Positions 1 through 13,200 of a DNA stretch of 64,000 bases are shown here, piece by piece. Each line of letters begins with the position of its first letter. Positions within the stretch are counted from its first letter, which is position 1. The position numbers were made by a program, and so were the translations under genes. The stretch covers positions 82,429 to 146,428 of the forward strand of contig VSDK01010248.1 of the NCBI GenBank assembly GCA_009767595.1, in the 5' to 3' direction. Source of the stretch: Symbiodinium kawagutii. Taxonomy: Eukaryota > Sar > Dinophyceae > Suessiales > Symbiodiniaceae. The notes below the pieces were generated by a model, which did no database searches, was not told the origin of the DNA, and saw only the letters and a list, made by a program, of their open reading frames with translations.

Positions 1-656
1 ACTAGCTGTTGAAGTGATGGAAGTGAACAACTGGTGAAGTGAACAGCTGGTGATGGAAGGTAAACAGGTTTGAAAGCGAACAACTTGTGAAGACGTCGCA
101 AAAACCCGGCTGAACAGCATGATCCATTAGCGTTGGAAGATTTTGGAACAAAGTTGAACACGAGCAGACCTCTTCAAAGCATATCCCAATATGTTGACTT
201 TTGAGTGAAACACGCAATGGTTTTGAGCTTGTTTTGCACTGACTCAGCTAATTGTGGTTTGGGATCATCCCATGGTTCAATTGTTCTGGTGTGTGGCCAA
301 GAGGCAACCAACAATAGAGTGGCAAGTAAATTAAGGTCAATGACTCCCCAGTTCTGATTTCTGCGGTGAGCAAAAGTGATGTTGCAGCGATTTGCATCCT
401 TCAGATGATCGAAAAACAAGAGTGATGGACTGTTGAGATGCTCCCAACAGCCTGAAATGTTTGGTGGTTTCCCACCCCAAATCATCCCATATCAATCATT
501 TATGAGATATAGATATCTGTATAATATATTTATATATATATATATTTATTTATTACATTTTACATACATACATATATCTTCACAAATAAACCCACCATAT
601 TTGGGGTCCATTATTTTGAGAAGCACCCATTTGTCGAACTCAAACAGCCATCATGG

Positions 657-702
<46 letters not shown>

Positions 703-983
703 ATGACCTTGTGGGAATCTTTCTCAATAATTTGTCAATCTATTTTCACTCGCAATTGTCCAACGATTTTTCCCATGCAAAGGCACACCCACCGAGCTAT
801 CCAGAAATGCGCTGTTTGGTATAATTTGTATGTATGTTGGTTGTTTGTAAACTTGCCCTTTCGTGGTCCAATATACTGTTCACAAGTGATATGTATCTTT
901 GTACATGCGGTTATAGGTATTGAAACATGTTGATAGATGTTGAAACTTGATGTGTGTCTATACATACCAATTGTATCTACACT
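1..983. other. no gene recognised; AT-rich sequence upstream of first recognised exon
   Basis: No island here gives an LHC-like peptide or a phase-compatible exon in either strand. It contains an AT-rich stretch near 520-600 and an ATC microsatellite. The missing 5' exons of the LHC polyprotein (first repeat: helix 1 and the loop before helix 2) were looked for and not found, so they probably lie left of the window. Confidence 0.5.
656..702. repeat. (ATC)n microsatellite
   Basis: About 15 uninterrupted ATC/TCA trinucleotides. It produces a spurious His/Ser-run reading frame on the + strand. Confidence 0.97.
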
Positions 984-1096
984 ACTGGCTGGTGGTTTCG
1001 AACATATTTTTTAATTTCCCTATGATTTACTAACGGTTGGTTGGTTGACTTGCGCACATTTTTCATGACGGGGTGGCTGTTCGCACCACCAACCAG
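984..1096. mobile_element. TIR-B inverted-repeat element
   Basis: Begins CTGGCTGGTGGTTTCGAA and ends CACCACCAACCAG, so its ends are inverted repeats of one another. The interior has the family's landmarks: a TTTCCCTATGA motif, GGTTGGTTGGTTGAC, and TTTTTCATGACGGGG before the right end. Other copies in the window share the same order. It has no coding capacity, so it is a MITE-like non-autonomous element. Confidence 0.75.
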
Positions 1097-1168
1097 ACTA
1101 ATATCTATGCCGAGTGGCGGGGTCTCCTCCAGCCTGTTGGAAGTTGCGGAGTCACCTTTGCTCGGCAG

Positions 1169-1207
1169 GTCTTTGCCTTCTGCGGTCTGGTGCTTTGGCA
1201 GGGTCGT
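1169..1207 (+). CDS. LHC polyprotein exon 1: repeat 1, helix 2
   Basis: After acceptor GGCAG it reads [13 protein letters not shown], matching the position and character of LHC helix 2 (compare [11 protein letters not shown] in repeat 2). The donor is GA (GAGATT), phase 0. It is the least certain exon because helix 2 is the least conserved; its place in order before the KPG micro-exon supports it. Upstream exons are outside the window. The following 2.5-kb intron holds only low-complexity DNA and a TIR-A copy. Confidence 0.5.
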
Positions 1208-4200
1208 GAGATTGGTTTGGTGACCTTACAAAGTAGAACCCCCGTAGGTTGGTGAACTTGGCCCAGGATAGCAGTTAATTATGGATAGTCATGGTTGATA
1301 TGACTACTGCATGCTTCAGTGATCCATAACCTATAAACCAATTATTATAGGGGGCCCACGTTGTAGAGATCCCGATGATAATCAATCAGAGCCATGGATG
1401 ATGCAGAGTTTCTTCAGGTGGTTTACCGATCGCAGGGTTGCGCCACAGCTAGCGACAAGCAGCTGAGTATCAGAGGGGAATGGGTCATCATGGTCAACAA
1501 TGGTCGATAATTATCACTCATTTGTCTTTTTGGTAGTGGTCAAGAATGGTTTGTGAGGTTTGAACGACATAATGATTAGTGGTCACTGATGACTTACCAT
1601 CATTCACTAAATCACAAGTCATTGTCGTTTTGTCATCATTGAATTAGTGACCCATGGTGACTAATCACTGAACCATGAGTGGTCACTGAATTATTGTCAC
1701 TAATGGTTCAGAAACCTTGAGAATTCATAGTGCAAATTCTCCGGTGTTGATCCTGGCTTGTCAGGTTTCGATGGCGGCAAACCACATTAGTGATGTCAAT
1801 TTCATGAGTCGTTTATGATCATCGTGAGAAGTGATGATCATTAAATAACATTATGATTATATAGATGTTCAGCATTGTCCTGACCATAACTAGATGTTGT
1901 TTCCTTGTTCAAAAGTGTTACAACTACAATCGTGTTTGACATCCATCCTTTTTGCACATTATGTTGGATCCTAAAATGATGCGTAACGTGGGTCAAGGAG
2001 TGCATCTTTGCAGGGACTTATGTGCGTGGTCCCAATATGTCAACATCACTTCTTGCTATTTTTGAACATACGCGTGTGGGGGTTTCTCAAGATTGACAAC
2101 CCCAAAGCTGGATGATTTTATCACGAAAACATACTAACTGATTAAGAAACTATGGGCGTGGCAATATGCGTCAGTACTAAATTTCGACCAAGATTGGGTA
2201 CTGGCTCACAGATGGGGTGGTGTTTGACATCCAAGAGGAAAGCTTGTGGTTTTGATTGGCCAAACTTGCTGTGGATCCGGAAGTTGGATGAGTCAACCCC
2301 CAACAACATCCTAAGAAGAGGTACGTAGTCGTTTGTTTGATGTGAACAGCCAGGGGAAGGGTATTGACCCACAGCCCACAGCTATGTTTCATGAAATTTC
2401 ACGCATAGATTTTGCAAGTGTCATGTTTGATTCGACCAGCGCGATTCCACCTCCAGAGCAGGATTGCAAGAAACAAACAGTTCTATCTTAAGAACTCCCC
2501 TAAATGTAAGATATCACTAAGATATCACAGTGTACACCCCCATGGCTTCACTGCTGCGCTTGACCATACATTAGATTGTCATGTTAATGTGATCAACAAA
2601 CAAAAATGATGGCAATACTCACCCGTGCATTTGACTTAAAAGTCTTTGGATTCCGCCATCAAGGTTTTGACCAACACCCATATAATTGCATGGCATAGGA
2701 CAAGTTACCCATCATGTCTACACATGTGCGGCCAGAGTAAATGGCATGTTTGTTACAAGTTGATGCCAGTACTGGCGAACCCAAAATTTGCATACCAATC
2801 CAACTTCTCATTTCATCAGCAAAGCCATCTTGACACCACGGTCGAGGAGTACTACTTGATAAGTTTGACAACTCAGTCCACTATAGTGTTCACTAATGGT
2901 TTGACACTTAGTATTTACCAGTGTCAACTGTCAACTAGAGTTTGTTCAACACAAAATTGAAAAATCTTTTGAGAAGACTCCAGACGCAGCTAGCTTCGTA
3001 AATCGGACTACTGGCACCTCTTGTCGGTGGGCAGTGGTGATCAATGGTGGTACCAAGGTGGAAATGTTGACCACCTTCGCAAAGACCAGCGGCTTGGAAG
3101 CAACTGGTGCTTAGGCGTCAGTGGTCATGGCTGCTGGCATGATGGGAGATGGATTGGGTGGTTTCTCAAGCCATAGGGAACCCTCCAAAATAGTTGGTTT
3201 GTTACTATAAATGGTTCATAAACTGGATGATTTGGGGATACTGCAATATTGAGAAACCACCATTTGGCCCACTTGGGACGTTGATAACATTCTGGAGCGT
3301 CCAAACCAGTGGATTGCCCCACAGACCGGGATGCTTTCCTCACGTGACTTCTTCTTGAAATGGTTGGGCCCCCACCCCTGGGCACGATTCTGAAATGACA
3401 ACAAAATCACCAACATGAGAGAAGGTGGCTGGCGATTGTGGGGTTTCCGCAATGGTTGCCCTAAAATCATTCTGAGTGAATCTTCAGAATCCCCAACTGT
3501 CATCCAAGCAGTCGAAACATGAATAGCCTGAGTTGCTCACAGCCTCCAACAGCAAGCATTTCACAGCTACGCTGAATTTTGTAACTACTAGCTATTCCCA
3601 ATGATAGTGACAGTGATAGCTATCAGCAACTAGCTATAGAATTCTGTAACTACTAGCTATTACCGATGACAGTGATAGATGTGATAGCTATCAGCAACTC
3701 TGGTGATAGCTATAGCCATTACTGGACACCAAACTCAGCCAGGCAACGTCTCCAACAAGCCTGGCCTGACCCTTGAGAATGCAGGCCCCTCGATCTGCAG
3801 GAACCACCCAACCCGCTTGGACCTATGGCGGGGTCATCAACTGCCAGTCGTTGCGTTTGACACGGGTGCGGCCATCCACCGATGTAGGAACCAGTATGGA
3901 ACCAGTATTCACTTCCATCCACCAAGAATAGTGCGTTAATGCACTTTACGCAAGTGTAAGAAAAGGGCAGTTGTTATGTTTTGCTTGCCAGTGTACAAAG
4001 ATTCAAACTGGGCAATAATTTATGTATCCAGTTATAGCTTATTGTTCATCGCACGTATCAATTTTTGCTTTCATCCTGAGGTTCAAAAAGTCTCCACGAG
4101 AGACCAAACAGTCTTTAGCATTGACATCCAACAAAGACGTCCGCACTTCCAACAGAAAGCGTCATCCTTCAAGCATTCTTTCTTTTAAGGTCAATAGGCT

Positions 4201-7189
4201 GTTGACGCTTCTATCGTCCGGTTCAAATTGTCGTCTTTTTGCAACAGCTGCTGTACTTTATTTGTTGTGCCTCATCGCAGCTAGCACCAATGTGCATGTA
4301 AGTCAAAACCACAATCAGGTTCAGAAAAGGGAAATTAACAGTGGAAAACTTAATTCCATTTTTTGACTGCTTGACATCCAGGAAGCAGTGGATACATTTG
4401 CTCACAGTAGAAAGCTATTTCGGGCAATTTGACATGCAGGAAAGAGTATCCAGGAAGGTTGGCCGCCGGCGAGGTGACTATCGTTTGGGCGTCAATTTCC
4501 TTCCTCAGGATGAAGCCAAGGTGAAAGACGCTTGGAGTTGCAAGAGGGGCCCACCAGCTGTTAGCGATTTGTTGGTGTACATGACTAGGGTTCACTTCAT
4601 TGTAAGTACCAGTCTATGTAAATAAAGCTTTACTTAAATGGCATATTAACAAGCTTGTAACCACGGGGCCCCAAACGCATCCAAACATATCCAAACGCAT
4701 TTGGTGCTACACATTGGAAGCTACACTTCGGATTTTGCAGATCACCGATCACCTCAGTACAATATTATTTGCGAAGGGGTCATTGTTCAGAGCTGCTCTC
4801 TGTTATGCTGATGTTTCCAAGCTTGTTGATGGCTAGTTTTCCATCCTCAGCGCATCCATCCAACTGGTCAAACTTTTATTCCATATCCACCTTGACTCCT
4901 CACCTTCCAACAATCTCCCGGAGATCCTCAGGAGGCTCTTGTTGGTTCCGAGCCACCGTGACCTGTCCATGTCACCCCCTGGGTGGCGCAGCTTCGCTGA
5001 GGAGATGAAGCTCAAGGAGTTGAAGAACGGACGCTTGGCGATGCTGGCCTTCGGTGGCGCCATCACCCAGGCGGGTCGCGGCAGGCTGCGGACCAGCGCC
5101 ATGCGGTGGTTGGGGATGGCCCTGGGTAGGGATATCCATGGCTCAGGGGTGGCTTGGGGTGAGGCTAACGGGTGGTTTGTGGTGATTGTTATTGGTATTT
5201 GTTAGTCAATTGGCCGCAACCAAGTTACTGAAACCACAGCTGCGCCAACTCAAAGATGGGTGGTTTAAAATGGTTTAAATACTGCTTGGACCTGTGAACT
5301 AAACAGTGTTGATATATCCTGAGTACTCGGTCGGATTCACAACGTCATGGGTGGTGATATCACACCTGGCATTCATCACTTTCACCAGGAACTGATTGTC
5401 GTGGTCATACTTTGAGTGGTTTTATTTGCATTATTGTGCGAAAGGCATCGAAAGGCCGCTGTTGGTTATTACGAACCAGTAACATGGCAACGGAGGTTAC
5501 TATCAACTGGTAATCTAACATGGAAAATCCTAGAACATCCATGGCTGCGATACAGTGTAACGAGGTACCAAAGAGTCACTGACCAGATTGATCGTTCTCG
5601 TAGCTGGCATACTATCTCACTCAAATATGCAACCAACCAACCAACCAACCAACCAGCCAAACAACCAGACAACCAACCAACCAGCCAACTATCCAACCAA
5701 CCAACCAACCAACCAGCCATCCTTGACATGTCCATGTGGTTCCCTTGGTGATGGACCCTTTGGGAAAACCGAAAGCGCCTGCAGATGGTGCCCTTTGTCC
5801 AGGCCACATTGACCGGCAACGGCTTCCCATGGCTCTACGCAAAGGACGAGGCAACGGCAAGCGCCACCGCGGTCCCCGGTTCTTTGGCGGGTCGCAGCGC
5901 TGCAAAGATGAACACCAGGCGCCGCTGCTTGAGAGCTGCTGAACGGATTCCCTGGATGATCAGCTTGCCAATAGCTATGTTCTACAACGGTGTATAGTTG
6001 GGATGCATTATGGGAATCCTTAGTGGCCATATCTATTCATGTATCTATCTATCTATCTATTATCTATCTATCTGTCTATCTATCTTTCCGTCTTTTTGTG
6101 ACCATGATCCATGACCACAAGGCACTTATTACCCTTGCTGCTCATCGAACATGACCAGCTCGACGCCCCATGCGATCCCCCCGGGAAGGTCCAGCGTGAC
6201 CAGACATGCGGAGAAGGGATACAAAATGAGCGCCGCAGTGCCCTTCCTGCCGATGTCTCCCGCCTTGGAGGGTATCCCAGGCGCAGTCCTGCGCTGATGT
6301 TCTGAGTCGTCAGTTGGGACCCGCCCACCTGGGGGCAGGGAACTTGAACACCGTGGATGACTCAATGAAGACGGTTCACGCATCCTTGGTTGATTGGAAA
6401 ACGCAACAGATCAAACAATTGGAAGCATTATGGTTAAGTTCAAGCTTTGACGTGGAACAATAAAACCAATTGAAAACACACAAAATGAGTGGAACGTGCA
6501 CAAAATGCATTGGGGTCCAAGTGGAATCAAACAGGTCAGTCAGAGAAAAGTGAGATAGAATGAACAAAATACTTAGAGAGCGCAAGGGAAAGATCGTTAT
6601 CAAGTAGAAACCACATTAAGCAAAGGCGAACACTGATCATCATTGACCAGCAAAATCATGTACCGCAACTCAAGTGAAACCACATTGACCGGTGACATCA
6701 TACATTTTAATTTGAAATGTATTCACGTTTGCCCACGCCAGTTTGATGAGAATCCAAGTTGAACTAGTCGAAGTCTGGTTGGTGCCAGCATCTGCAAAAA
6801 ATGATGAGTGCATGCAATTACATATCCCACTTGCTCCATGTATGGTATATTTTACCTACATATAGCTATAAAAATGACCCCAATGTAGTTGAATATACCA
6901 TACATGGAGCTACTGGGATATGTTTTTGGATTCAGTATTTCACTGCTTAGCCTCACCGCAAATCGAAAGAAGTACCACAATGACCTCAGGACATCTTATC
7001 AAATCTGAACACGATGTTCTGTATAACTAAACATACAGATTGGTATACTTAATTAGAAATTAAATTTAGATCTGTATAATATAAATCAAAACATATATTG
7101 CCGAAATTATATTAGATTGATATGCTTAATTATTCATCTATATACATTTTTATCACCATGCATAAAACTATTTCGCTACTCACATGCCA

Positions 7190-7220
<31 letters not shown>

Positions 7221-10200
7221 CAAGTAAGATGCATGCTGGCAGACATAAAGCTTAATTATCACCATGCATAAAACTATTTCGGTACTCATATGTCATTATT
7301 GCTATTATTTTTTATTATATATATATATATATACATACACACATTAACATAACATGTAAGTCTTATCTCCATCATCAACCTACGAACCCATGGGCCTCGC
7401 GCCACAGGTGAGGAGGAGGGCTTCGACCCCATGGGCTTCAGCCTGGCCATCGACATCCGCTGGCTGCGCGAGGCGGAGCTGAAGCACGGCCGCGTGGCCA
7501 TGCTGGCCACGGTCGGATGGATCGCGCGCCTGGGCGGAGCCCGGTGATGAAGGGCTGGGTGGTGGCTTTGAGCATGGTTAATGGTTTAATGATGATTATA
7601 ATCACTATGATTAATAATGATTAATGGTTAATAATAGGTGAGTATAATGGTTGATAAGTTCAGTAGTGAGTTGAAACCATGATTAATGGTTAATGGTGGT
7701 TAATAATGGTTAATAATGGTTAATTAATAACGGTTAATAGTGGTTAATAGTGGACAGTGGATGATTATTAATTAATGGTTAATGATAAGGTTGATGCCTA
7801 ATAGGTTCAATCATGAGCTCAAACCACGATTAACTATGGTTCATAATGTTGTTAATGGTTAAGAATAGTTAATGTTAATAATAGGTTAAGAGTCATAACA
7901 CCAATAATGGTTGATGATTGGGGATTATAAGTGACAATAATGTTTTAACAACTACAATGGTGGTTGATAGTTATGGTTAACAATAAAAAATAGTATCCAA
8001 GAACAATGGTTAAACAGCTCTACTGGTTGGTGGCTTTAACCATGGGTAATGGTTGATAATGGTTGTTGGTTTGATTGACGTGGTTGATAATGGTTTATAA
8101 TAGGGGGTGATAAGTGACCCTAATGGATGATAACCGACCAGTTGAAGTTGTTCATTTGGTGGTTGAACCATGGTTCATAATGCTGTCGATGGCTAATGAT
8201 AGGTGATTAATGTTGGTTAATAGAAAGGTTAATAGGTTAAGAGTCATAACCCAATGATGGTTAATGATGGGGGATAATAAGTGACAATCATGTTTTAACA
8301 ACTACAATAGTGGTTAACAATCATGGTTAACAATGGGGGATAGTAACCAAGAAAAATGGTTAAAGAGCTCTACTGGTTGGTGGTTTTGACCATAGTTAAT
8401 TGTTCATAATAGGAGATAATAGGTAACAATGATATGTTTTAGCAACTTTTGGTTGCTGGTTTGATTGACATTTGCTATTTTCCCAAATGTTATTATTACC
8501 AAATGGTTGGTTGACAAGAATATTTTTCTTGGGGATTGAAACCACCAACCAGATGAAGTTGTTCATTTGGGGGGTTCTCAAGCCGTACCCAAATCATCCA
8601 ACAGTAATCATTTTCTAGTTTTAAATCATCCGTTCTTATCCATTCTTGGGGTACCCTGATTTGGAGAACCATCCAGTTGGTGGGGAGCAGAGCAAGGGGA
8701 TGAGTGGGAGTACCTTCAGCCTTTGAGTGTGGCTCACACAATTGCTTGGGCAATGCAACGATTATGGCCCCTCCCTTTAGCATCTAATATCAGATGCGCT
8801 TGCCCTCGCCCGATAGAAGATGTGTGTTGCTTGCTTGTGTTGTGTGAAATCAGGGGATGTGTCAATGTGTTCTTGGAGCTTCTTTTTTACAGAGATTTAG
8901 ATGAAGTGTGAAAACCATGAGATTGTATGAGATGTTGGATGAGCTAAAGAACCAGGGGTGAAACAGTGCATGCTTCATTGGAGGGAAAGAGATCGTAGTA
9001 AGACAGGTGGGCTATTGGAATTGGAATAGTTTGCTGTGGAAGGAAGATGACTAGGGGTGTTGGGTAAAAATATTATTGCTGACTGCTTTTCACATTGATG
9101 GCTTTGATTACATATGGCCAGATTTGATCTTACTATTCAATGTGTCCGCAAGGCGAACCCCAATTTGACTCGTCGCAGTCATTGACACTCTTGAACCACC
9201 CAAGAATGAACGCTTGAAAAGTGAGAAGTTTCTGAGTGGCCATAGAATAGTTTTGTATGGCACTAGGTCTGTTGGTATAAAACAAAACTGGTAGTATCCT
9301 TAGATGGTTGGTGGATGTTGGTTGGTTCATAGTCGCCAAGGGATGAAATGTGGCCAACAACAATAGATACACTGATACACTGCTGGTTGGTGGATTCAAC
9401 TGATGATTACATACCCCACCTGGTGACGAGATCAGCTTTTTTTATTCCGAGTTTCAGGGCACCCTCTCCAGATTCGTGAGGAACATGTCGCTTGCGCGGT
9501 ATTGAAAGTGGTTATGCACCCATAATGATTCTTCATCTCAGGGGGTTGTCCACCATTGCTTGCTGTTTCTGGGTTTTTGACATTGCACAATTCAATTGCT
9601 TACATTGTAAGCTCTCATTGGACTTGAAGCCACTGATGATTTTGGTCTACAAATGAGCGATGTTCACGTTCCAGTGGAGAGATTTTCTTCTGCGTTGTCC
9701 CAACCCTAGGTCACTCACAAATATCTCTAATCCATCTCAAACCATCCTGAAAAATGGTGGTACTTATACTTTGAGCGATTCCTAAAACGGTGGTACCTCA
9801 TCTTTAATTCAGGGCCAGCACTTTTGTTTAAAGATCATTTTCTGTTATTGGATGATAGCGCGGCTTGATCTGAGATCATGTCTTTTGTTCGGTTCAAAAT
9901 CAACCCAATCTTCTTCCGGAATTCCGATTTCATCCATCTGTGTGTGTTCACTGAGTTGATTGTGTTCATCGTTTGTTTCACAGTCAAGCCAATCAACCCG
10001 AATATTTTCGTTTGGATCAACAACATTTGTGTGTTCACATCTATGTTCACTTCAAGAGGCTTGAAAGGAACTTTTCCCATCTTTTCCCTTTGTTAAAAGA
10101 AAATCACTTCACAGAGGTCACGACTCTACCGAAACCGAGCTGAACGCTGCGCCAACCAAGGACGGACCTGGGTCTGCGCGTGCCGGGTGACGCCTTCCAA

Positions 10201-13200
10201 GTCTCCACCATCGAAGCACATGACGCCATGGTGAAGTTCGGCAGCATGCCACAGATCTTGGTGCCGCGGCGATGTGGTGCTGGTGCTGGTGGTGATGTGG
10301 CAGTTGGGTAAGGTGGTTAGTGGATGGGGTCATAGTGGGACATGCTGGTTGGTGGTAGCTCATAGTGGTGGATGTTGATTAGTGGTGGTTCATAGTTCAT
10401 AGTGATACGTGGATGGGTTCGTTTTGGTGGTTCATAGTGGTGGTTCATAGTGGTACATGATGGTTGATGTTGGTTAGTTGTTGATTGTCGTCCAGTGGTT
10501 GATAGTGATTGATGATGATGACGAATAATTGAATACAATGGAACCGTGATATGATGGTGAATGAGGGACAGTAGTGGTGGTACTTCGTATGTTTGCCCGC
10601 TCGGAATCATAACTTCAAGATGCTTAGATGCTATTGGGCAGGAATGACTACAAGAATCATGAGATGTATCTGGTTGATATCGACTTTTGGCTAATACAGA
10701 ATACATCTGATGGTGATGATGAATGGCTTTCAATTATGGGTCATGGTACAGGATTGACAATGGCTACTTCATCATGATGGTTAATTGCGTCCGGGCATCA
10801 AAACCGCACGTAGCACATGAATATGCATGTGCATAATACACAAATTGAACATCAAACACTTCACATTTTGATGCATCACGCATGTCGATACCTCGCTGTT
10901 TTTTGTTCACTTAACACGTTGACGTTGCCCTCAATCTTCAGGATAACATAGGGCAATGGGACTTATTTGTCCCACTTAACAATTATTTGTTCACTCAACC
11001 TCTATGTTACTCATGTGGGTCTGCAAGAGAGCAGGTTACACTTCTATTGTTACACTCTTAAACAAATAGGGTCCTGTCCTCATGTCAATCTAAGAGACCA
11101 CGGGACTCGACCAGTTTTTCTTCACCCAGATGCGGGACCCGCATCTTCCGCTGCCGCGCATCCGCTGTCGCGCCAGGTCTGGCTGGGCTACTTGGAGCTT
11201 TTCGGCTTCCTGGCCATCATCAACATGTCACTTGGTTTGAGCCCAGGCCACCTGGGGGTACGGGTCAGCCGCAGTTCACCAACCAATGATAGCTGGTTAA
11301 TGGTTTTTTGATAGGGGATGATCACTCAGGATTAATGGGGATTTACACCAACTATATGGCTGTCAAGCACTTCACCAACCAACGTTCATGGGGGATAAGT
11401 TCACCAACAATTTCATAGGGAAAACAGCCTGGTTAACGATAGGGGAACCAGGGGTACAGGATTTTGATCCACTGCCACCTGGGTTGGTTGGTTCCTTGCT
11501 TCGTTGGTTCGGCTAGGCTGACGAACGATCGCCGGGTTTGGGTTCATTGGTGCATTGGGGATGATTGGGCTTGCTGGGTGCTGCTTGTTTATCCCAAGTA
11601 CTCTATGTGTGCTAGATTTTTATCCCAAATACTCCATGTACGGTAGATTTGCCTACAGAACTGGGTCATGCTCTTGGTAAATCTGCGTAAATATTGGAGT
11701 ATTTGGGCACGTCTACAAAGTTTGGTGCACCCCATGAACAAACGTAACTGGACGATTGGCTCTCAGGATGCCCACAGGTGAAATTTTGTGGGGTAGTTGG
11801 GTTGTGATCAACTGGTTGCTCGGGTGGCTGGACACATATCTGTCCAGATATTTGACATAACCATGGTGCATCACCTTCTAAGCCAAGATTAGCAAAAACT
11901 CGTCATTTCAATACCCGGGTTGAACTACAGCAGGGCCGGGAGGGGACACCATGGATAGGGATGTATTAGGGAAGATGATCATCCATGAAACTCCCATTGA
12001 CCAACTGTCGCGGACTTGAGTCCTTGCTACACCAACTTGGACCGTCTCCAGATGTCATTGCTGTGGAGATCTAATCACTTTTGTTGCACCCAGAAAAGTG
12101 GAATTGTTGGTCACTCTCGTTGTTGGTTTTCATGCTTTGGAGGTTAGCATCCCCACTGCTCGTAGCTGGTGACATTCACCGACTGGTCGTAGGGTTTACT
12201 TCACCCACCCGATAAGGTTAAGTTTCCCCATGTTGAGAGAAGCTATTCCAGGAATCTCACCTGCAGTTCCTGGCCACTGTAATAGATAGTTCAGTAGTCC
12301 ACCCAAACAAGCGAAGCAAAGTGCTTTCGTGAACTTTAGTGTTTGACAACAAACCCTCAGAGAGGTTTGTTGTACTAGTTGTAGCAAAGAATTGTCAATA
12401 ATCAGAAGCTCACAACAATTCAAGCAGTCACAAATTCTCGACCAAGCATTAATCATGAGCAATAATGTGGTTTCGAATTTACCATGATCATTAAGAACAC
12501 TGTTTTACCGACCTTAAATTAACCATGATCCTTAACAAATTGCCTTGATCACTCTAGTTGCCATGATGTTAAACATGATAGTTGCTGATTTTGTTAGTAG
12601 CATAGTCAACATCATTATTCTAGATTCTAAATGATCATGTGTTACCAATAGAGTTCTACCTTGAATTAACCCTGATCATGGCTAATCAACATGGCTAATT
12701 CAAACATCGCTATTTAAACGGTATGATCATAAATTTTCATAATCTAGTCAAACTAGTCTAGTTGAGAATCTAATCTACTCAAAATCACGGATGTTAATAT
12801 TTTAATATGGCCAATTACAAACCTTACGATCCTTGACCAACTCAGCAACCGCAGCTCTACCAACGACCCAATCGCGTTTGCCAAGGCAAGAGGGCAAGAC
12901 CGATCGCAAGCCAGGTGCCACTGTTCAAGGTGGTCCCAGGTGCTCCATGGATGGTTGTAGGATGTTTTAGGTGTATTGGGTTCTAAAGGCTAGTGGATTA
13001 AGGATTGAGGAGAACTATATAGTGCTATCAAATTGAAGGTTGAGGTTGGAGTTCAACCATTTACATCCATAATGGATTCAGTACTATCAAATTCTAAGGT
13101 GAAACTAATGGTTCTAAACCATCTGAGGAGTTGTTTCTATCCATCATTGGCTATTGGACTTTTCAGAGTTCAACGACCAACGGCTATTGAGTTGTTTTGG

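Noticed and set aside
433-933. 166-codon + reading frame with His/Ser runs
   Set aside because: Its length comes from the ATC microsatellite and AT-rich sequence; no splice context, composition or family similarity.
5469-6030. Several - strand frames of about 95-115 codons with GWLVGWLV repeats
   Set aside because: They are translations of the CAAC microsatellite extended by chance; the real coding sequence here is exon 5 on the + strand.
7286-7510. 74-codon - strand frame
   Set aside because: Antisense shadow of the clear LHC exon 7.
10317-10733. 138-codon - strand frame rich in His, Ser, Thr and Pro
   Set aside because: Low-complexity GGTGGTTCATAGTGG repeats read backwards; no protein-like core.
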